Positions 1-8,832 of a stretch of DNA of 64,000 nt are shown one piece after another. Source of the DNA: Hoeflea sp. GTDB lineage: Bacteria; Pseudomonadota; Alphaproteobacteria; Rhizobiales; Rhizobiaceae. Under the pieces are notes generated by a model. That model worked only from the letters and a program-made list of their open reading frames with translations, was not told where the DNA came from and did no database searches. Made by a program: the position numbers and the translations under genes. How positions within the stretch are numbered: position 1 is the first letter of the stretch; every line of letters starts with the position of its first letter. The stretch lies in NCBI RefSeq assembly GCF_002733955.1, contig NZ_NVXQ01000027.1, forward strand, positions 26,736 to 90,735, written 5' to 3'.

Positions 1-1052
1 ATTTCAGCGCCCTGTCGAAAACCCGGGTGCTGGGTATCCTGCGCGGCACCGAACGGTTGAAACCCGAACCCGAACTTGAGCTGCACACCAACGATCTGGT
101 CATCTTTCACGCCAATCAGTCAGAACTTCTGACGCTGCGCGACCATCCCAATTACCTGCTGGGTTATTTCAAGACCCTGCTCGCTTCCGCCGACCAGTAA
201 AAGGCCGAGAAGGTCGAGGCGGTTTATGCCGGCGATGCGGGCAGCAGTGGCCGCCAATTGCGGGATCTCGGCTGGTTCAAGGCCGGCGTCCGGGTGCTTG
301 GCATTGCCCGTCGCAAACACAATCCGGGCCCCGAGCTGTCCGAAGTCCGGCTGCGCGCCGGCGACCGGATTTTGCTCGAAGGCAGCCCCGCAGACCTCGC
401 CGATATTCTGCAGTCGGAGAGCTTTGTCGCCGCGAGCGAGCCCAAGCTCAGGCCCTACAAGCGGCACCGGGCAGGCCTTGCCGTTCTGACCATGGCGGCG
501 GTCATCATGCTGTCGATCTTCAACGTGGCGCCGATCGTCACCCTGTCGCTGCTGGGAGTGGGCATCATCCTGCTCGGCCGTTGCGTCGAAGCGGAAGACG
601 CCTGGAAATCCGTCGACGGCTCGATCCTGGTGCTGATCTTTGCGATGCTCGCCATCGGGCGCGGGCTCGACAACACCGGAGTTGTGCAAAGCCTTGTCGA
701 TGCGGTGACGCCGCTCCTGCAAAACGTCTCGCCCCTGGTCGTCCTGTTTGCCATCTACGCCCTGACTTCGGTCCTCACCGAGCTGATCTCCAACAACGCG
801 GTGGCCGTCATCCTGACGCCGATGGCGATTGGACTTGCCGGCTCGCTCGGCATCGATCCCAAGCCGCTGATCTACGCCATCATGCTCGGCGCCTCGGCTA
901 GTTTCGCCACCCCGATCGGTTACCAGACCAACACGCTGGTCTACGCCGCCGGCAACTACCGCTTTGCCGATTTTCTCAAACTCGGGCTGGTGATGAACCT
1001 GGTGGTCGGCATTGCCAGCTGCCTGGCGATCTGGGCCTTTACCGGGATCTGA
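1..1052 (+). pseudogene. SLC13-type permease, 3' part, interrupted by an in-frame TAA
   Basis: This is the C-terminal part of a divalent-anion/Na+ symporter-like permease with regulatory TrkA-C domains; the 5' end lies outside the window. The frame starting at base 3 reads a first TrkA-C-like end (LELHTNDLVIFHA), then a TAA at 198-200. The same frame then continues directly into a second TrkA-C unit (KAEKVEAVYAGDAG ... LRAGDRILLEG) and about six membrane segments with the family's ELISNNAVAVILTP and TPIGYQTN loops. The protein sequence runs smoothly across the stop, so a nonsense change (for example CAA or GAA to TAA) is more likely than two genes. Restart at the TTG at 258 would cut into the second TrkA-C domain. 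The transported ion cannot be told. Family call is secure; loss of function is inferred. Confidence 0.8.
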
Positions 1053-1069
1053 GAGGGCAGAAACAGAAA

Positions 1070-1098
1070 ACCCGCGCGGCTGCTTGGCCCGCGCGGGT
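1070..1098 (-). terminator. Rho-independent terminator of the rhodanese operon
   Basis: A 10-bp perfect stem (ACCCGCGCGG / CCGCGCGGGT) lies between convergent genes. Read on the minus strand it is followed by TTTTCTGTTT, so it fits as the terminator of the minus-strand rhodanese gene. The plus-strand side has no T run. Confidence 0.65.
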
Positions 1099-1130
1099 CA
1101 GAGTAATCGATTGGTCGTGGCAAATGCGGG

Positions 1131-1514
1131 TTAACCCGTCTTCTTCATCTGCTTTGGCGCACCGGTGGCCATATCGGTGCCGGTGTAGCTGAGCCCGGCC
1201 TCCTTCCAGCCGCCGAAGCCGCCTTCCATGTGGGCGACGCGGTCGTGACCAGCCGCGAGATATTTCTCGGCGACCTTCTTCGAGCGTGCTCCCGAGCCGC
1301 AATGGAACACGATGCGCTTGTCGGTCTGTCCCGGCATGTGCGTCGGCTGAAATGCCTGCATCGGCGCCAGCAGCGCCCCTTCGATGCGCTCGAAGCTGTA
1401 TTCCTGCGGCGTGCGCACGTCGATCAGCACGATTTCGTCACGCGCGAAAGCGTCAGCCGCCTCCTGCGCAGTCCAGGTTTCAAGCGTGCCATTGGCCAGT
1501 GGTTCGGTTTTCAT
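1131..1514 (-). CDS. Single-domain rhodanese-like sulfurtransferase
   Basis: A 127-residue cytoplasmic rhodanese, expected to move sulfane sulfur from a donor to an acceptor through a cysteine persulfide. The CDC25-type fold signatures are present: LIDVRTPQEY near residue 30 and the active-site loop HCGSGARSK with Cys72. The C-terminal end MEGGFGGWKEAGL is the usual rhodanese ending. Its ATG overlaps the stop of the upstream metallo-beta-lactamase gene by four bases (ATGA), which suggests translational coupling. In many bacteria this pair handles persulfide: the hydrolase-fold enzyme oxidises glutathione persulfide and the rhodanese supplies or removes it. That pathway role is inferred from context. 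Confidence 0.9.
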   Translation of the reverse strand: MKTEPLANGTLETWTAQEAADAFARDEIVLIDVRTPQEYSFERIEGALLAPMQAFQPTHMPGQTDKRIVFHCGSGARSKKVAEKYLAAGHDRVAHMEGGFGGWKEAGLSYTGTDMATGAPKQMKKTG

Positions 1515-2425
1515 GAGGTCTCTTTCTCAAATCGGTTAAGTGGAATTTTCAGATAGCTCTCGCCATCGCTTTCAGGCTCGGGCGGACGCCCTGCCCTCAG
1601 ATTCATCTGCAGCACGTGCAGCATCCGATCCGGCAGCGCCAGGGTCCGGTCGCGATCTTCACGCAGGCTTATATAGGCATCTTTAGATGTACCGCCAGCA
1701 AGATGCTTGTTTTCGCGCCGCTGCTCGGCTGCGGTGGACTCCCAAGCTGGATCTTCCCGCTCGTCGGTGCCGTAATCATGGCCGATGAACAGCCGCGTCT
1801 CGTCGCCAAGCGACAGGATCTCTTGCAGGCTGTCATAGAGTTCGCCGGCCGAACCACCCGGGAAATCCGCGCGTGAGGTTCCCACATCCGGCTGCATGAA
1901 GGTGTCATTGACGAAGGCCGCATCCGACCCCACCACATAGGTAATGGAGCCCAGTGTATGGCCCGGCGTCAGCATCACCCGCACCGGCAGCGAACCAATC
2001 TTGAACTCGTCGCCATCGGCGAAAAGCCGGTCGAAATCCTTTTCGGGCGCAAAGGCTTCGGGCAAGTGGTAGAGGTCGCGCCACAGCTCTGCAATTTCGC
2101 CTACCTTCTCGCCAATCGCATTGGGCGCTCCGAGCTGCTGTTTCAGCCATGATGACGCCATCAGATGATCGGCATGCGGATGGGTATCGAGGATCCACTC
2201 GATCTCGATGTTGTGCTTTTGCGCGAATTGCAGGATCTCTTCCGCACCGCTGGTGTCCGTGGTCGCCTGCGCCGGGTCAAAGCCCATCACAACGTCGATC
2301 AATGCCCCCTTCCCGGTATCCGGATCGGACATCAGGTACTGGATGCTGCCGGTGTCCTCGTCGTAAAAGCCGGTGACATCCGGCGAACCGGGCCCGCGCG
2401 ACGGGCTTGTCTTGTGCAAGGTCAT
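1511..2425 (-). CDS. Metallo-beta-lactamase-fold protein, persulfide dioxygenase-like
   Basis: A 304-residue metallo-beta-lactamase fold enzyme resembling the ETHE1/Blh group (glutathione persulfide to sulfite). Metal-binding residues are visible: THPHADH (His82, His84, Asp86, His87), the GHTLGS motif and a later GHDYGTDERE. The ATG at 2425 is chosen because AAAGGAGG sits just upstream; the ORF track extends 22 residues further without support. The stop overlaps the rhodanese start, so the two are probably co-translated. A CDF metal exporter lies 90 bp upstream on the same strand. Persulfide dioxygenase activity is a family inference; a glyoxalase II-like role is the main alternative. Confidence 0.85.
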   Translation of the reverse strand: MTLHKTSPSRGPGSPDVTGFYDEDTGSIQYLMSDPDTGKGALIDVVMGFDPAQATTDTSGAEEILQFAQKHNIEIEWILDTHPHADHLMASSWLKQQLGAPNAIGEKVGEIAELWRDLYHLPEAFAPEKDFDRLFADGDEFKIGSLPVRVMLTPGHTLGSITYVVGSDAAFVNDTFMQPDVGTSRADFPGGSAGELYDSLQEILSLGDETRLFIGHDYGTDEREDPAWESTAAEQRRENKHLAGGTSKDAYISLREDRDRTLALPDRMLHVLQMNLRAGRPPEPESDGESYLKIPLNRFEKETS

Positions 2426-2514
2426 GCTTCCTCCTTTCATATCTCGTTTTCTAAATGTTTGAGCTGAGAGAAGGTTCCGCCTTGCAGGCATAACGCTGGT
2501 TATTGCCGCTCCCG

Positions 2515-3480
2515 TCAGTCCCGATGCGGGTGGCCGTGATCGTGATGATCGTGCTCTGATCCACCCTCGTCAGCGTCGCCGATTGCATCGGCTCCGATGC
2601 AGGCATGCAGCGCGCATTCGATCTCCAGCGTCGTGTGGCCAAGCCCGAAATCCTGTTTCAGGACCGTCTTCACGGCCTGCTTGATCGCATCGGCATCGCC
2701 CCAGCGGCCGGCATCGATGACAAGATGCGCGTCCAGCGCCGCCTCGTGCTCCTGCATCTGCCACACATGCAGATGGTGCACCCCGGTGACACCGTCGGTG
2801 GCTTCGATGGTCCTGAGGACTTCCCCCGCATGCAGCTCCGGCGGGCTGCCCAGCATCAGGATACGAATGACGCCGCCAATCTCGGAAAACGACATCCACA
2901 GGATGTAGCCGGCGATCGCAAGCGTCACCAGCGGATCAACGATGTGCCAGTCGAACAGGATGATCAGGGTGCCGGCAAAGATGACCGCCACCGAGCCGAG
3001 CGCATCGGCGACATTGTGCAGGAACGCGGCGCGAATGTTCACGCTGTCTTTCGACAGCGACCAGGTCAGCAAGGCAGTCACCAGATCGACCACCAGTGCA
3101 AGGCCGGCGATGATGACCACAAGCCAGCCATCAACGCCCGAGGGTTCGATGAAGCGCATCACCGCCTCGTAGATCAGATACAGTCCGATAACGATCAGCG
3201 TGGTGTAGTTGATAAGTGCTGCCACCACCTCGGCCCGGCCATAGCCGAAGGTCATGTTTTCGTCAGCCGGACGACGGGAGATCTTGCGGGCGAAAAAGGC
3301 AATCACCAGCGACAGCGCATCGGAGAGATTGTGCACAGCATCGGCAATCATCGCCAAGCTGCCCGAAAGGATGCCGCCGATGATCTGCGCAACCGTCAGC
3401 CCGAGATTGACGATCACCGCCCAGAGCACGCGGGCGTCGCCGGCATCCGGGTCTACGTGGTGATGATGATGGCCTGCCAT
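2515..3480 (-). CDS. Cation diffusion facilitator (CDF) metal exporter
   Basis: A 321-residue inner-membrane metal/proton antiporter of the CDF family, exporting a divalent metal such as Zn, Co, Ni or Cd. Six membrane segments are followed by a cytoplasmic domain of about 100 residues. The paired metal-site motifs are visible as DAVHNLSD in helix 2 and HNVADALGS in helix 5. Both ends are histidine-rich (MAGHHHHHVD at the start, HDHHDHGHPHRD at the end), typical of metal-sensing tails. The ATG at 3480 has an AGGA upstream. It probably heads the operon containing the metallo-beta-lactamase and rhodanese genes. Metal specificity cannot be read from the sequence. Confidence 0.92.
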   Translation of the reverse strand: MAGHHHHHVDPDAGDARVLWAVIVNLGLTVAQIIGGILSGSLAMIADAVHNLSDALSLVIAFFARKISRRPADENMTFGYGRAEVVAALINYTTLIVIGLYLIYEAVMRFIEPSGVDGWLVVIIAGLALVVDLVTALLTWSLSKDSVNIRAAFLHNVADALGSVAVIFAGTLIILFDWHIVDPLVTLAIAGYILWMSFSEIGGVIRILMLGSPPELHAGEVLRTIEATDGVTGVHHLHVWQMQEHEAALDAHLVIDAGRWGDADAIKQAVKTVLKQDFGLGHTTLEIECALHACIGADAIGDADEGGSEHDHHDHGHPHRD

Positions 3481-3675
3481 GATTGCTGTCCTCGGGTCCG
3501 GGATGTCCTACCGCTGACTGTGTAATCCCTCCAGCGGCTAGAGGTACAAGCGAAAAGACCGTTTCCGGTCCAGCCCCTGGAAACACTGTGTCGCCACGAA
3601 TTTGTTTTGTGCCAGGCCGATGCCCACCTATGACGGCCGAAACCTTATGAAGGATACCGGCAAAGGACGCCAGAC

Positions 3676-4431
3676 GTGAGCAGTTTCAACTATCCGGCAT
3701 TTCCAACCGCGCATGGCTACATGTCCGAAAAGATCCAGCAGGATTACATTGCCTTTGCTGTCAGCAACCGGTTGCTGCCGACCGACGCGCACCGGATCGC
3801 CGAGATCGTCTCGCTCGATGCCTCCAATGACATAGCCAAGCCGATCCAGTTCTGGCAGTTGTTTTCCGTGCTTGGCGCCGAGCGGATCGTCAGGATCGTC
3901 GAGGATTTCTACAGACGCGTGTTTGCCGATGAGGAATGGTTTGTCTCGGTGTTTGCCCGCGTCGGCGGCGTTCGTCACCACATCAACACCCAGGCCTCGA
4001 TGTGGGTCGATGTGATGGGTGGCGGACCCTATTACCACGGCGCCGATTTCCGGCTCAATTTCCACCACACCCACAACGCCATCCAGCTGATGACCGAACG
4101 CGGCGCCGAGCGCTGGACCAGGCTCATGCTGGACACGCTGGAAGACTCGGCACAACATATGACCGATGATCCGCGGGTTCGCCCGGCACTCAACACCTTT
4201 CTGAGTTTTTTCATGGAGAAGTACGCCCGGGAATTCGGTTTTGAAAACAACAGCGTGTTCGGAGAACTCAATCCACCGGTCAGGCGCAAGATCAACTTCA
4301 TGAAGATGAGCAGCGATGCGATTGAGGCCATGACAGAGCAAGAGCTTCGCGAAGCGCTGGCCGAGCATGGTGTCGACGTCTCGCTCTATCCTGGCAAGGC
4401 AGATCTTGTGAACAAGGCACAGATGCTGTGA
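3676..4431 (+). CDS. Globin-domain protein with a SAP-like C-terminal segment
   Basis: A 251-residue protein with a globin core resembling truncated haemoglobins, at about residues 60-185. The recognisable run is FYRRVFADEEW, then a glycine-rich stretch (DVMGGGPYYHG), then FHHTHNAI with a probable proximal histidine and ERWTRLM downstream. Typical truncated haemoglobins have about 130 residues, so both flanks are extra. The last 40 residues (MTEQELREALAEHGVD, then a YPGKADLV run) look like a SAP or Rho-N type helix-extended loop-helix. Translation starts with GTG at 3676, behind AAAGGA. Haem binding is likely; gas sensing or detoxification is inferred, and the SAP-like match is by eye. Confidence 0.75.
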   Translation: MSSFNYPAFPTAHGYMSEKIQQDYIAFAVSNRLLPTDAHRIAEIVSLDASNDIAKPIQFWQLFSVLGAERIVRIVEDFYRRVFADEEWFVSVFARVGGVRHHINTQASMWVDVMGGGPYYHGADFRLNFHHTHNAIQLMTERGAERWTRLMLDTLEDSAQHMTDDPRVRPALNTFLSFFMEKYAREFGFENNSVFGELNPPVRRKINFMKMSSDAIEAMTEQELREALAEHGVDVSLYPGKADLVNKAQML

Positions 4432-4455
4432 TCCATGGCCCAGGCAGGGCCGACG

Positions 4456-5454
4456 TCAGCGGACCGGCCGCAATGTCCCCCGTTCGATCACCCGGCACGG
4501 AAACAGCCGTGCTTCGGGATAGCGGTCCGGGTCTTCCAGCATTGAGGCAATCAGCTCGATCGAGGAATCGATGATCTGGCTGATCGGCTGGCGGATGGTG
4601 GTCAGGTTGATGTTTTCCCAGCCGGCCATTTCCATGTCATTGAGCCCGATCAGGCCGATGTCATCGGGCACCTTCAGGCCACTTTCGGTGACCGCACTCA
4701 AAGCCCCGATCGACAACACGTCATCACCGCAGAAATAGGCTTGAGCCGGACGGTCCTCGAGACGCTTGAGCATCTCCGCCCGCCCCGCGTTGAAGGAATA
4801 GGCCTCGGCGAAACTGTGCCGGACAGAAATCTCCGGGTGGCGCTGCAGCTCCTCGACAAAGCCGCGGAAACGGTCCTGGGTCGAAGTCGCGCTTTCCGGG
4901 CCACCGAGAAATGCCACATCGCGGTAGCCGCGGCGCACGAGTTCCCGCGCCGCCATCCGCCCGCACTCCACATTGTCAATGCCGACCACGTGCACGTCCG
5001 GGGAACTGGCGTAACGGCCGAAGCTGTTGACCACCGGCACGCCGGCGTCGCGAAACGACTTGGCAAAATCCGGCGGCAGCGTCGACGACGCCACCACCAC
5101 GCCATCGACCGAGTATTGCCTGAGCATGCGGATAGAGTGCGCCGGATCGGTTTCATCCGACAGATTGACCAGCAGCGGCCGCAATCCGCGGTCCTGCAGG
5201 CCGCGGGTGAACAGGTCGAACACTTCCAGAAAGATCGGGTTGTGGAAGTTGTTCGACACCAGCCCGATCAGCTTGGTTCGCCCGGTGGTCAGGCTCGAGG
5301 CCAGGGCGTTGGGACTGTAACCGAGTTCATCGGCCGCCTTTTCCACTTTTCTGCGCATCTTCGGCGACACCGATGCACCGTCGGTAAAGGTGCGCGACAC
5401 GGCTGCGCGAGACACCCCTGCCCGTTCGGCGACATCCTTCAGCGTGGGCGGCAT
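4456..5454 (-). CDS. LacI-family transcriptional regulator
   Basis: A 332-residue repressor-type regulator: N-terminal helix-turn-helix (TLKDVAERAGVSRAAVSRTF) and hinge, then a periplasmic-binding-protein-like sugar sensor domain (TKLIGLVSNNFHNPIFLEVF onward). The recognition helix reads VSRAAVSR instead of the common VSxxTVSR. It is divergent from the sugar ABC transporter beginning at 5652. A 24-bp perfect palindrome lies between them, so it most likely controls that transporter and itself in response to the transported sugar. The ligand is unknown. Confidence 0.95.
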   Translation of the reverse strand: MPPTLKDVAERAGVSRAAVSRTFTDGASVSPKMRRKVEKAADELGYSPNALASSLTTGRTKLIGLVSNNFHNPIFLEVFDLFTRGLQDRGLRPLLVNLSDETDPAHSIRMLRQYSVDGVVVASSTLPPDFAKSFRDAGVPVVNSFGRYASSPDVHVVGIDNVECGRMAARELVRRGYRDVAFLGGPESATSTQDRFRGFVEELQRHPEISVRHSFAEAYSFNAGRAEMLKRLEDRPAQAYFCGDDVLSIGALSAVTESGLKVPDDIGLIGLNDMEMAGWENINLTTIRQPISQIIDSSIELIASMLEDPDRYPEARLFPCRVIERGTLRPVR

Positions 5455-5536
5455 TGATCAACGTCTCCTGTTCATCCGGTTCGGATCGCCAGCATTAGTG
5501 CCCAGAAAAGCGTGCGAAAGCAAGATTTTCGGATTC

Positions 5537-5560
5537 AATTTTGCAACCGGTTGCAAAATT
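5537..5560. promoter_or_regulatory. LacI-type operator palindrome
   Basis: A perfect 24-bp palindrome centred between 5548 and 5549 with the core TTGCAACCGGTTGCAA. The central CG and flanking TTGCAA match the operator style of LacI/GalR-family repressors. It sits 83 bp upstream of the lacI-type start and about 90 bp upstream of the binding-protein gene, so it can serve both divergent promoters. Confidence 0.8.
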
Positions 5561-5651
5561 CATTGAATCGTGGTTTCTTAACCATCGAGAGACGGTGGCA
5601 GGAGGAATTCCACCGTCCTTTCGAAACTCAACACTCTGGGAGGAGATACAG

Positions 5652-6599
5652 ATGTCATTGACCAAGAAGCTCGCATTGGCCGTTGCGGTGATCGCAGCAC
5701 CGGTACTGGGCGCCACCACCGCATCCGCCGAAGGCGAACGTTACGTCCTCGTCAGCCACGCACCCGACAGCGACAGCTGGTGGAACACCGTCAAGAACGG
5801 AATTGCGCTGGCCGGCCAGCAGATGGATGTCGAAGTCGAGTACCGCAATCCGCCCACCGGCGATCTCGCCGACATGGCCCGCATCATCGAGCAGGCCGCA
5901 GCCTCGGGCCCGAACGGCATCATCACCACGCTCGCCGATTATGACGTGTTGTCCGGACCGATCCGCGCCGCCGTCGATTCAGGTGTCGACGTGATCATCA
6001 TGAACTCCGGCACCCCCGACCAGGCCCGCGAAGTCGGCGCCCTGATGTATGTCGGCCAGCCTGAATATGACGCAGGTTACGCAGCCGGCCTGCGCGCCAA
6101 GGGCGACGGCGTCGGTTCGTTCCTCTGCGTCAACCATTACATCTCCTCGCCCTCGTCCACCGAGCGCTGCCAGGGCTTTGCCGATGGGCTGGGCGTGGAG
6201 CTTGGCAACCAGATGATCGATGCCGGTCAGGATCCGGCTGAAATCAAGAACCGGGTTCTCGCCTACCTCAATTCCAATCCCGACACCGATGCGGTGCTCA
6301 CACTTGGACCGACCAGCGCAGACCCGACCCTGCTGGCACTCGATGAAAACGGCATGGCCGGCGACATCTATTTTGGCACCTTCGATCTCGGCGCCAACAT
6401 CGTCGAGGGCATCAAGGCCGGAACCATCAACTGGGGCATCGACCAGCAGCCCTTCCTGCAGGCCTATCTGCCGGTGGTGGTCATGACCAACTATCACCGC
6501 TACGGCGTTCTGCCGGGCAACAACATCAACTCCGGCCCCGGCTTCGTCACCGTCGATGCTCTGGAAATGGTTGAAAAATACGCCGGCGAATACCGGTAG
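5652..6599 (+). CDS. Periplasmic sugar-binding protein of an ABC transporter
   Basis: A 315-residue periplasmic protein of the ribose/fructose-binding (Peripla_BP_4) type, which delivers a sugar to the permease encoded next. A Sec signal peptide is clear (LTKKLALAVAVIAAPVLGATTASA). The mature part begins with the fold's ERYVLVSHAPDSDSWWNTVKNG strand-helix. The ATG at 5652 is preceded by GGGAGGAGAT; the longer ORF start at 5541 lies inside the operator and is rejected. It is first in a binding protein-permease-ATPase set that resembles rhizobial FrcBCA (fructose import). The true substrate is unknown. Confidence 0.92.
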   Translation: MSLTKKLALAVAVIAAPVLGATTASAEGERYVLVSHAPDSDSWWNTVKNGIALAGQQMDVEVEYRNPPTGDLADMARIIEQAAASGPNGIITTLADYDVLSGPIRAAVDSGVDVIIMNSGTPDQAREVGALMYVGQPEYDAGYAAGLRAKGDGVGSFLCVNHYISSPSSTERCQGFADGLGVELGNQMIDAGQDPAEIKNRVLAYLNSNPDTDAVLTLGPTSADPTLLALDENGMAGDIYFGTFDLGANIVEGIKAGTINWGIDQQPFLQAYLPVVVMTNYHRYGVLPGNNINSGPGFVTVDALEMVEKYAGEYR

Positions 6600-6614
6600 G
6601 GTTTCCTCCCAACT

Positions 6615-6646
6615 GGCAGTGGCGCCTGGCGCCGCTGCCTTTTTTT
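6615..6646 (+). terminator. Hairpin plus T run after the binding-protein gene
   Basis: GGCAGTGGCGCC pairs with GGCGCCGCTGCC through one G-U pair, and TTTTTTT follows. It lies inside the operon, between binding protein and permease. It probably acts as a partial terminator or mRNA stabiliser that keeps binding-protein levels higher than permease levels. Confidence 0.75.
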
Positions 6647-6675
6647 CCATGCATTGCAAAACTGTGTGAGGTCTC

Positions 6676-7797
6676 ATGTCCAATACGGCTGAAATCCCCG
6701 TCAGTGACGAACGGATCAAGAAGACGCCGGCGTGGCGCAAGGCCCTGATCCGTCCTGAACTGGGCGGTATCTGCGGCACGATCATCGTGTTCGTCCTGTT
6801 CGCCATCTTTGCTGGCGACAGCGGCATGTTCAACTCGCAGGGCATCCTCAACTGGTCGGTTGTTTCCGCCCAGTTCATGATCATCGCCGTCGGCGCGTGC
6901 CTGCTGATGATCGCCGGCGAATTCGACCTCTCGGTCGGTTCCATGATCGGCTTTGCCGGCATGATGATCGCGATCTTCACCATCACCCTTGGCTGGCCGG
7001 TCTGGCAGGCGATCATCGTCACCTTCGCGCTGTGCCTAGCCATCGGCGCGCTCAACGGCATCATCGTCGTGCGCACCGGGCTGCCGAGCTTCATCGTCAC
7101 GCTGGCCTTCCTGTTCATCCTGCGCGGCTTCACCATTTATCTGCCGCAGCTGATCGAACGCAAAACCATCATCGGCGGCATCGACAAGGCTGCCGAAGGC
7201 GACTGGCTGGCAGCCCTGTTCGGCGGCAAGATCCTCAAGGGCCTGTTCACCTGGCTCGGCGACGCCGGCATCATCGCGGTCTTCGAGCGCGGCAACCGTG
7301 CCGGCCAGCCGGTGGTCGACGGCGTGCCGATGCTGATCATCTGGGCGCTTGTGCTGGTGGCTTTCGGCCACTTTCTCCTGACCCGCACCAAATTCGGCAA
7401 CTGGATCTTCGCCTCGGGTGGTGATGCCCAGGCCGCGCGCTACGTCGGCGTTCCGGTCAACCGGGTCAAGATCCTGATGTTCATGTTCACCGCGTTTTGC
7501 GCCTGTGTCTTCGCCACCTGCCAGGTCATGGAATTCGGGTCCGCCGGCGCCGACCGCGGCCTGCTCAAGGAGTTCGAGGCGATCATCGCGGTGGTCATCG
7601 GCGGCGCGCTGCTGACCGGCGGCTACGGCTCTGTGATCGGCGCGGCACTCGGCGCCCTGATCTTCGGCGTGGTCCAGCAGGGCCTGTTTTTCGCTAATGT
7701 CGAGAGCTCGCTGTTCCGCGTCTTCCTTGGAGTCATCCTTTTGTTCGCTGTGGTGCTCAACACCTATATCCGGCGCATGATCACGGGGGAGAGATAA
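6676..7797 (+). CDS. Sugar ABC transporter permease
   Basis: A 373-residue inner-membrane permease of the ribose/xylose (BPD_transp_2) type with about ten hydrophobic segments. Family signatures include [19 protein letters not shown] and the NBD-contact region [26 protein letters not shown] loop of about 70 residues after the fourth segment ([15 protein letters not shown] onward) resembles the insert of xylitol/fructose-type permeases. It follows the terminator-like hairpin and ends one base before the ATPase start, so the two are tightly coupled. Confidence 0.94.
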   Translation: MSNTAEIPVSDERIKKTPAWRKALIRPELGGICGTIIVFVLFAIFAGDSGMFNSQGILNWSVVSAQFMIIAVGACLLMIAGEFDLSVGSMIGFAGMMIAIFTITLGWPVWQAIIVTFALCLAIGALNGIIVVRTGLPSFIVTLAFLFILRGFTIYLPQLIERKTIIGGIDKAAEGDWLAALFGGKILKGLFTWLGDAGIIAVFERGNRAGQPVVDGVPMLIIWALVLVAFGHFLLTRTKFGNWIFASGGDAQAARYVGVPVNRVKILMFMFTAFCACVFATCQVMEFGSAGADRGLLKEFEAIIAVVIGGALLTGGYGSVIGAALGALIFGVVQQGLFFANVESSLFRVFLGVILLFAVVLNTYIRRMITGER

Positions 7798-7798
7798 G

Positions 7799-8587
7799 AT
7801 GAATCCCGAACACGCCCCCCTCATCGAAATGAAGAACATCGAGAAGCATTTCGGCTCGGTGATCGCGCTCAACGGCGTTTCGCTGGAAATCTACCCCGGC
7901 GAGTGCCATTGCCTGCTTGGCGACAACGGTGCCGGCAAGTCGACCTTCATCAAGACCATGTCCGGCGTCCACAAGCCGACCCGCGGCGAAATCCTGTTCG
8001 AAGGCAAGCCGATGCATTTCGAGGATCCGCGCGACGCCATCTCGGCGGGGATCGCGACGGTCTACCAGGATCTCGCCATGATCCCGCTGATGTCGGTGAG
8101 CCGCAACTTCTTCATGGGCAACGAGCCCGAGAAGAAATTCGGCCCGCTGAAGCTGTTCGACCATGAATACGCAAACCGCGTCACCATGGAAGAAATGCGC
8201 ACCATGGGCATCAACCTGCGCGGCCCCGAACAGGCGGTCGGCACATTGTCCGGCGGCGAACGCCAGACCGTGGCCATTGCCAGGGCGGTGCATTTCGGCG
8301 CCAAGGTGTTGATCCTCGACGAGCCGACCTCGGCACTCGGCGTGCGCCAGACAGCCAACGTGCTTGCGACCATCGACAAGGTCCGCAAGCAAGGCATCGC
8401 CGTGGTCTTCATCACCCACAATGTCCGCCATGCCATGGCTGTCGGTGACCGCTTCACCGTGCTCAACCGCGGCCAGACGCTCGGCACAGCCCAACGTGGG
8501 CAGATCACGCCGGACGAACTGCAGGACATGATGGCCGGCGGCCAGGAACTGGTGGCGCTGGAGGGCTCGCTCGGCGGCACCGTCTGA
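7799..8587 (+). CDS. Sugar ABC transporter ATP-binding protein
   Basis: A 262-residue ATPase energising the sugar importer. Walker A (GDNGAGKS), Q-loop region, signature LSGGERQ, Walker B ([12 protein letters not shown]) and the H-loop (VFITHN) are all intact. It carries one nucleotide-binding domain. The E. coli RbsA/XylG type has two domains in about 500 residues, so this belongs with the short FrcA-like ATPases and would work as a dimer. The gene starts one base after the permease stop. Confidence 0.94.
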   Translation: MNPEHAPLIEMKNIEKHFGSVIALNGVSLEIYPGECHCLLGDNGAGKSTFIKTMSGVHKPTRGEILFEGKPMHFEDPRDAISAGIATVYQDLAMIPLMSVSRNFFMGNEPEKKFGPLKLFDHEYANRVTMEEMRTMGINLRGPEQAVGTLSGGERQTVAIARAVHFGAKVLILDEPTSALGVRQTANVLATIDKVRKQGIAVVFITHNVRHAMAVGDRFTVLNRGQTLGTAQRGQITPDELQDMMAGGQELVALEGSLGGTV

Positions 8588-8615
8588 TCGCTCTGCGACC
8601 GGTTTTCTCAACCAG

Positions 8616-8640
8616 AAGGCGCGCTCTCAGGGCGCGCCTT
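8616..8640 (+). terminator. GC-rich hairpin after the sugar transporter operon
   Basis: A 9-bp perfect stem (AAGGCGCGC / GCGCGCCTT) with a 7-nt loop, 29 bp after the ATPase stop. No T run follows, so termination is only inferred from position. Confidence 0.4.
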
Positions 8641-8745
8641 GCCTATGAATCAGGCCTGCATCTTCGGGCACATGCAACCATTGCGGGGCGGTTTGACCAA
8701 TATGCGGGCAATTCGTTCGGATTATCCCGGGAAACCCACAACCGA

Positions 8746-8776
8746 TTGTCACATAACTGTCATACACCCTTGTCAT
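8746..8776 (+). promoter_or_regulatory. Pho box upstream of the phosphonate/phosphate transporter
   Basis: The sequence TTGTCACATAACTGTCAT gives two 7-bp half-sites 11 bp apart, close to the PhoB consensus CTGTCAT-N4-CTGTCAT. A third half-site (TTGTCAT) follows at 8770. It lies 57-87 bp upstream of the binding-protein ATG. Phosphate-starvation control by PhoB is inferred from this match. Confidence 0.75.
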
Positions 8777-8832
8777 TTGTCCGCGCACGCAGAATAGTCT
8801 GCGCTGGGAAAAAACAGACCCGGAGGAAGACC

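Noticed and set aside
5541-5651. N-terminal extension of the sugar-binding protein
   Set aside because: It would begin within the operator palindrome, and the internal ATG at 5652 has a strong ribosome site and a good signal peptide.
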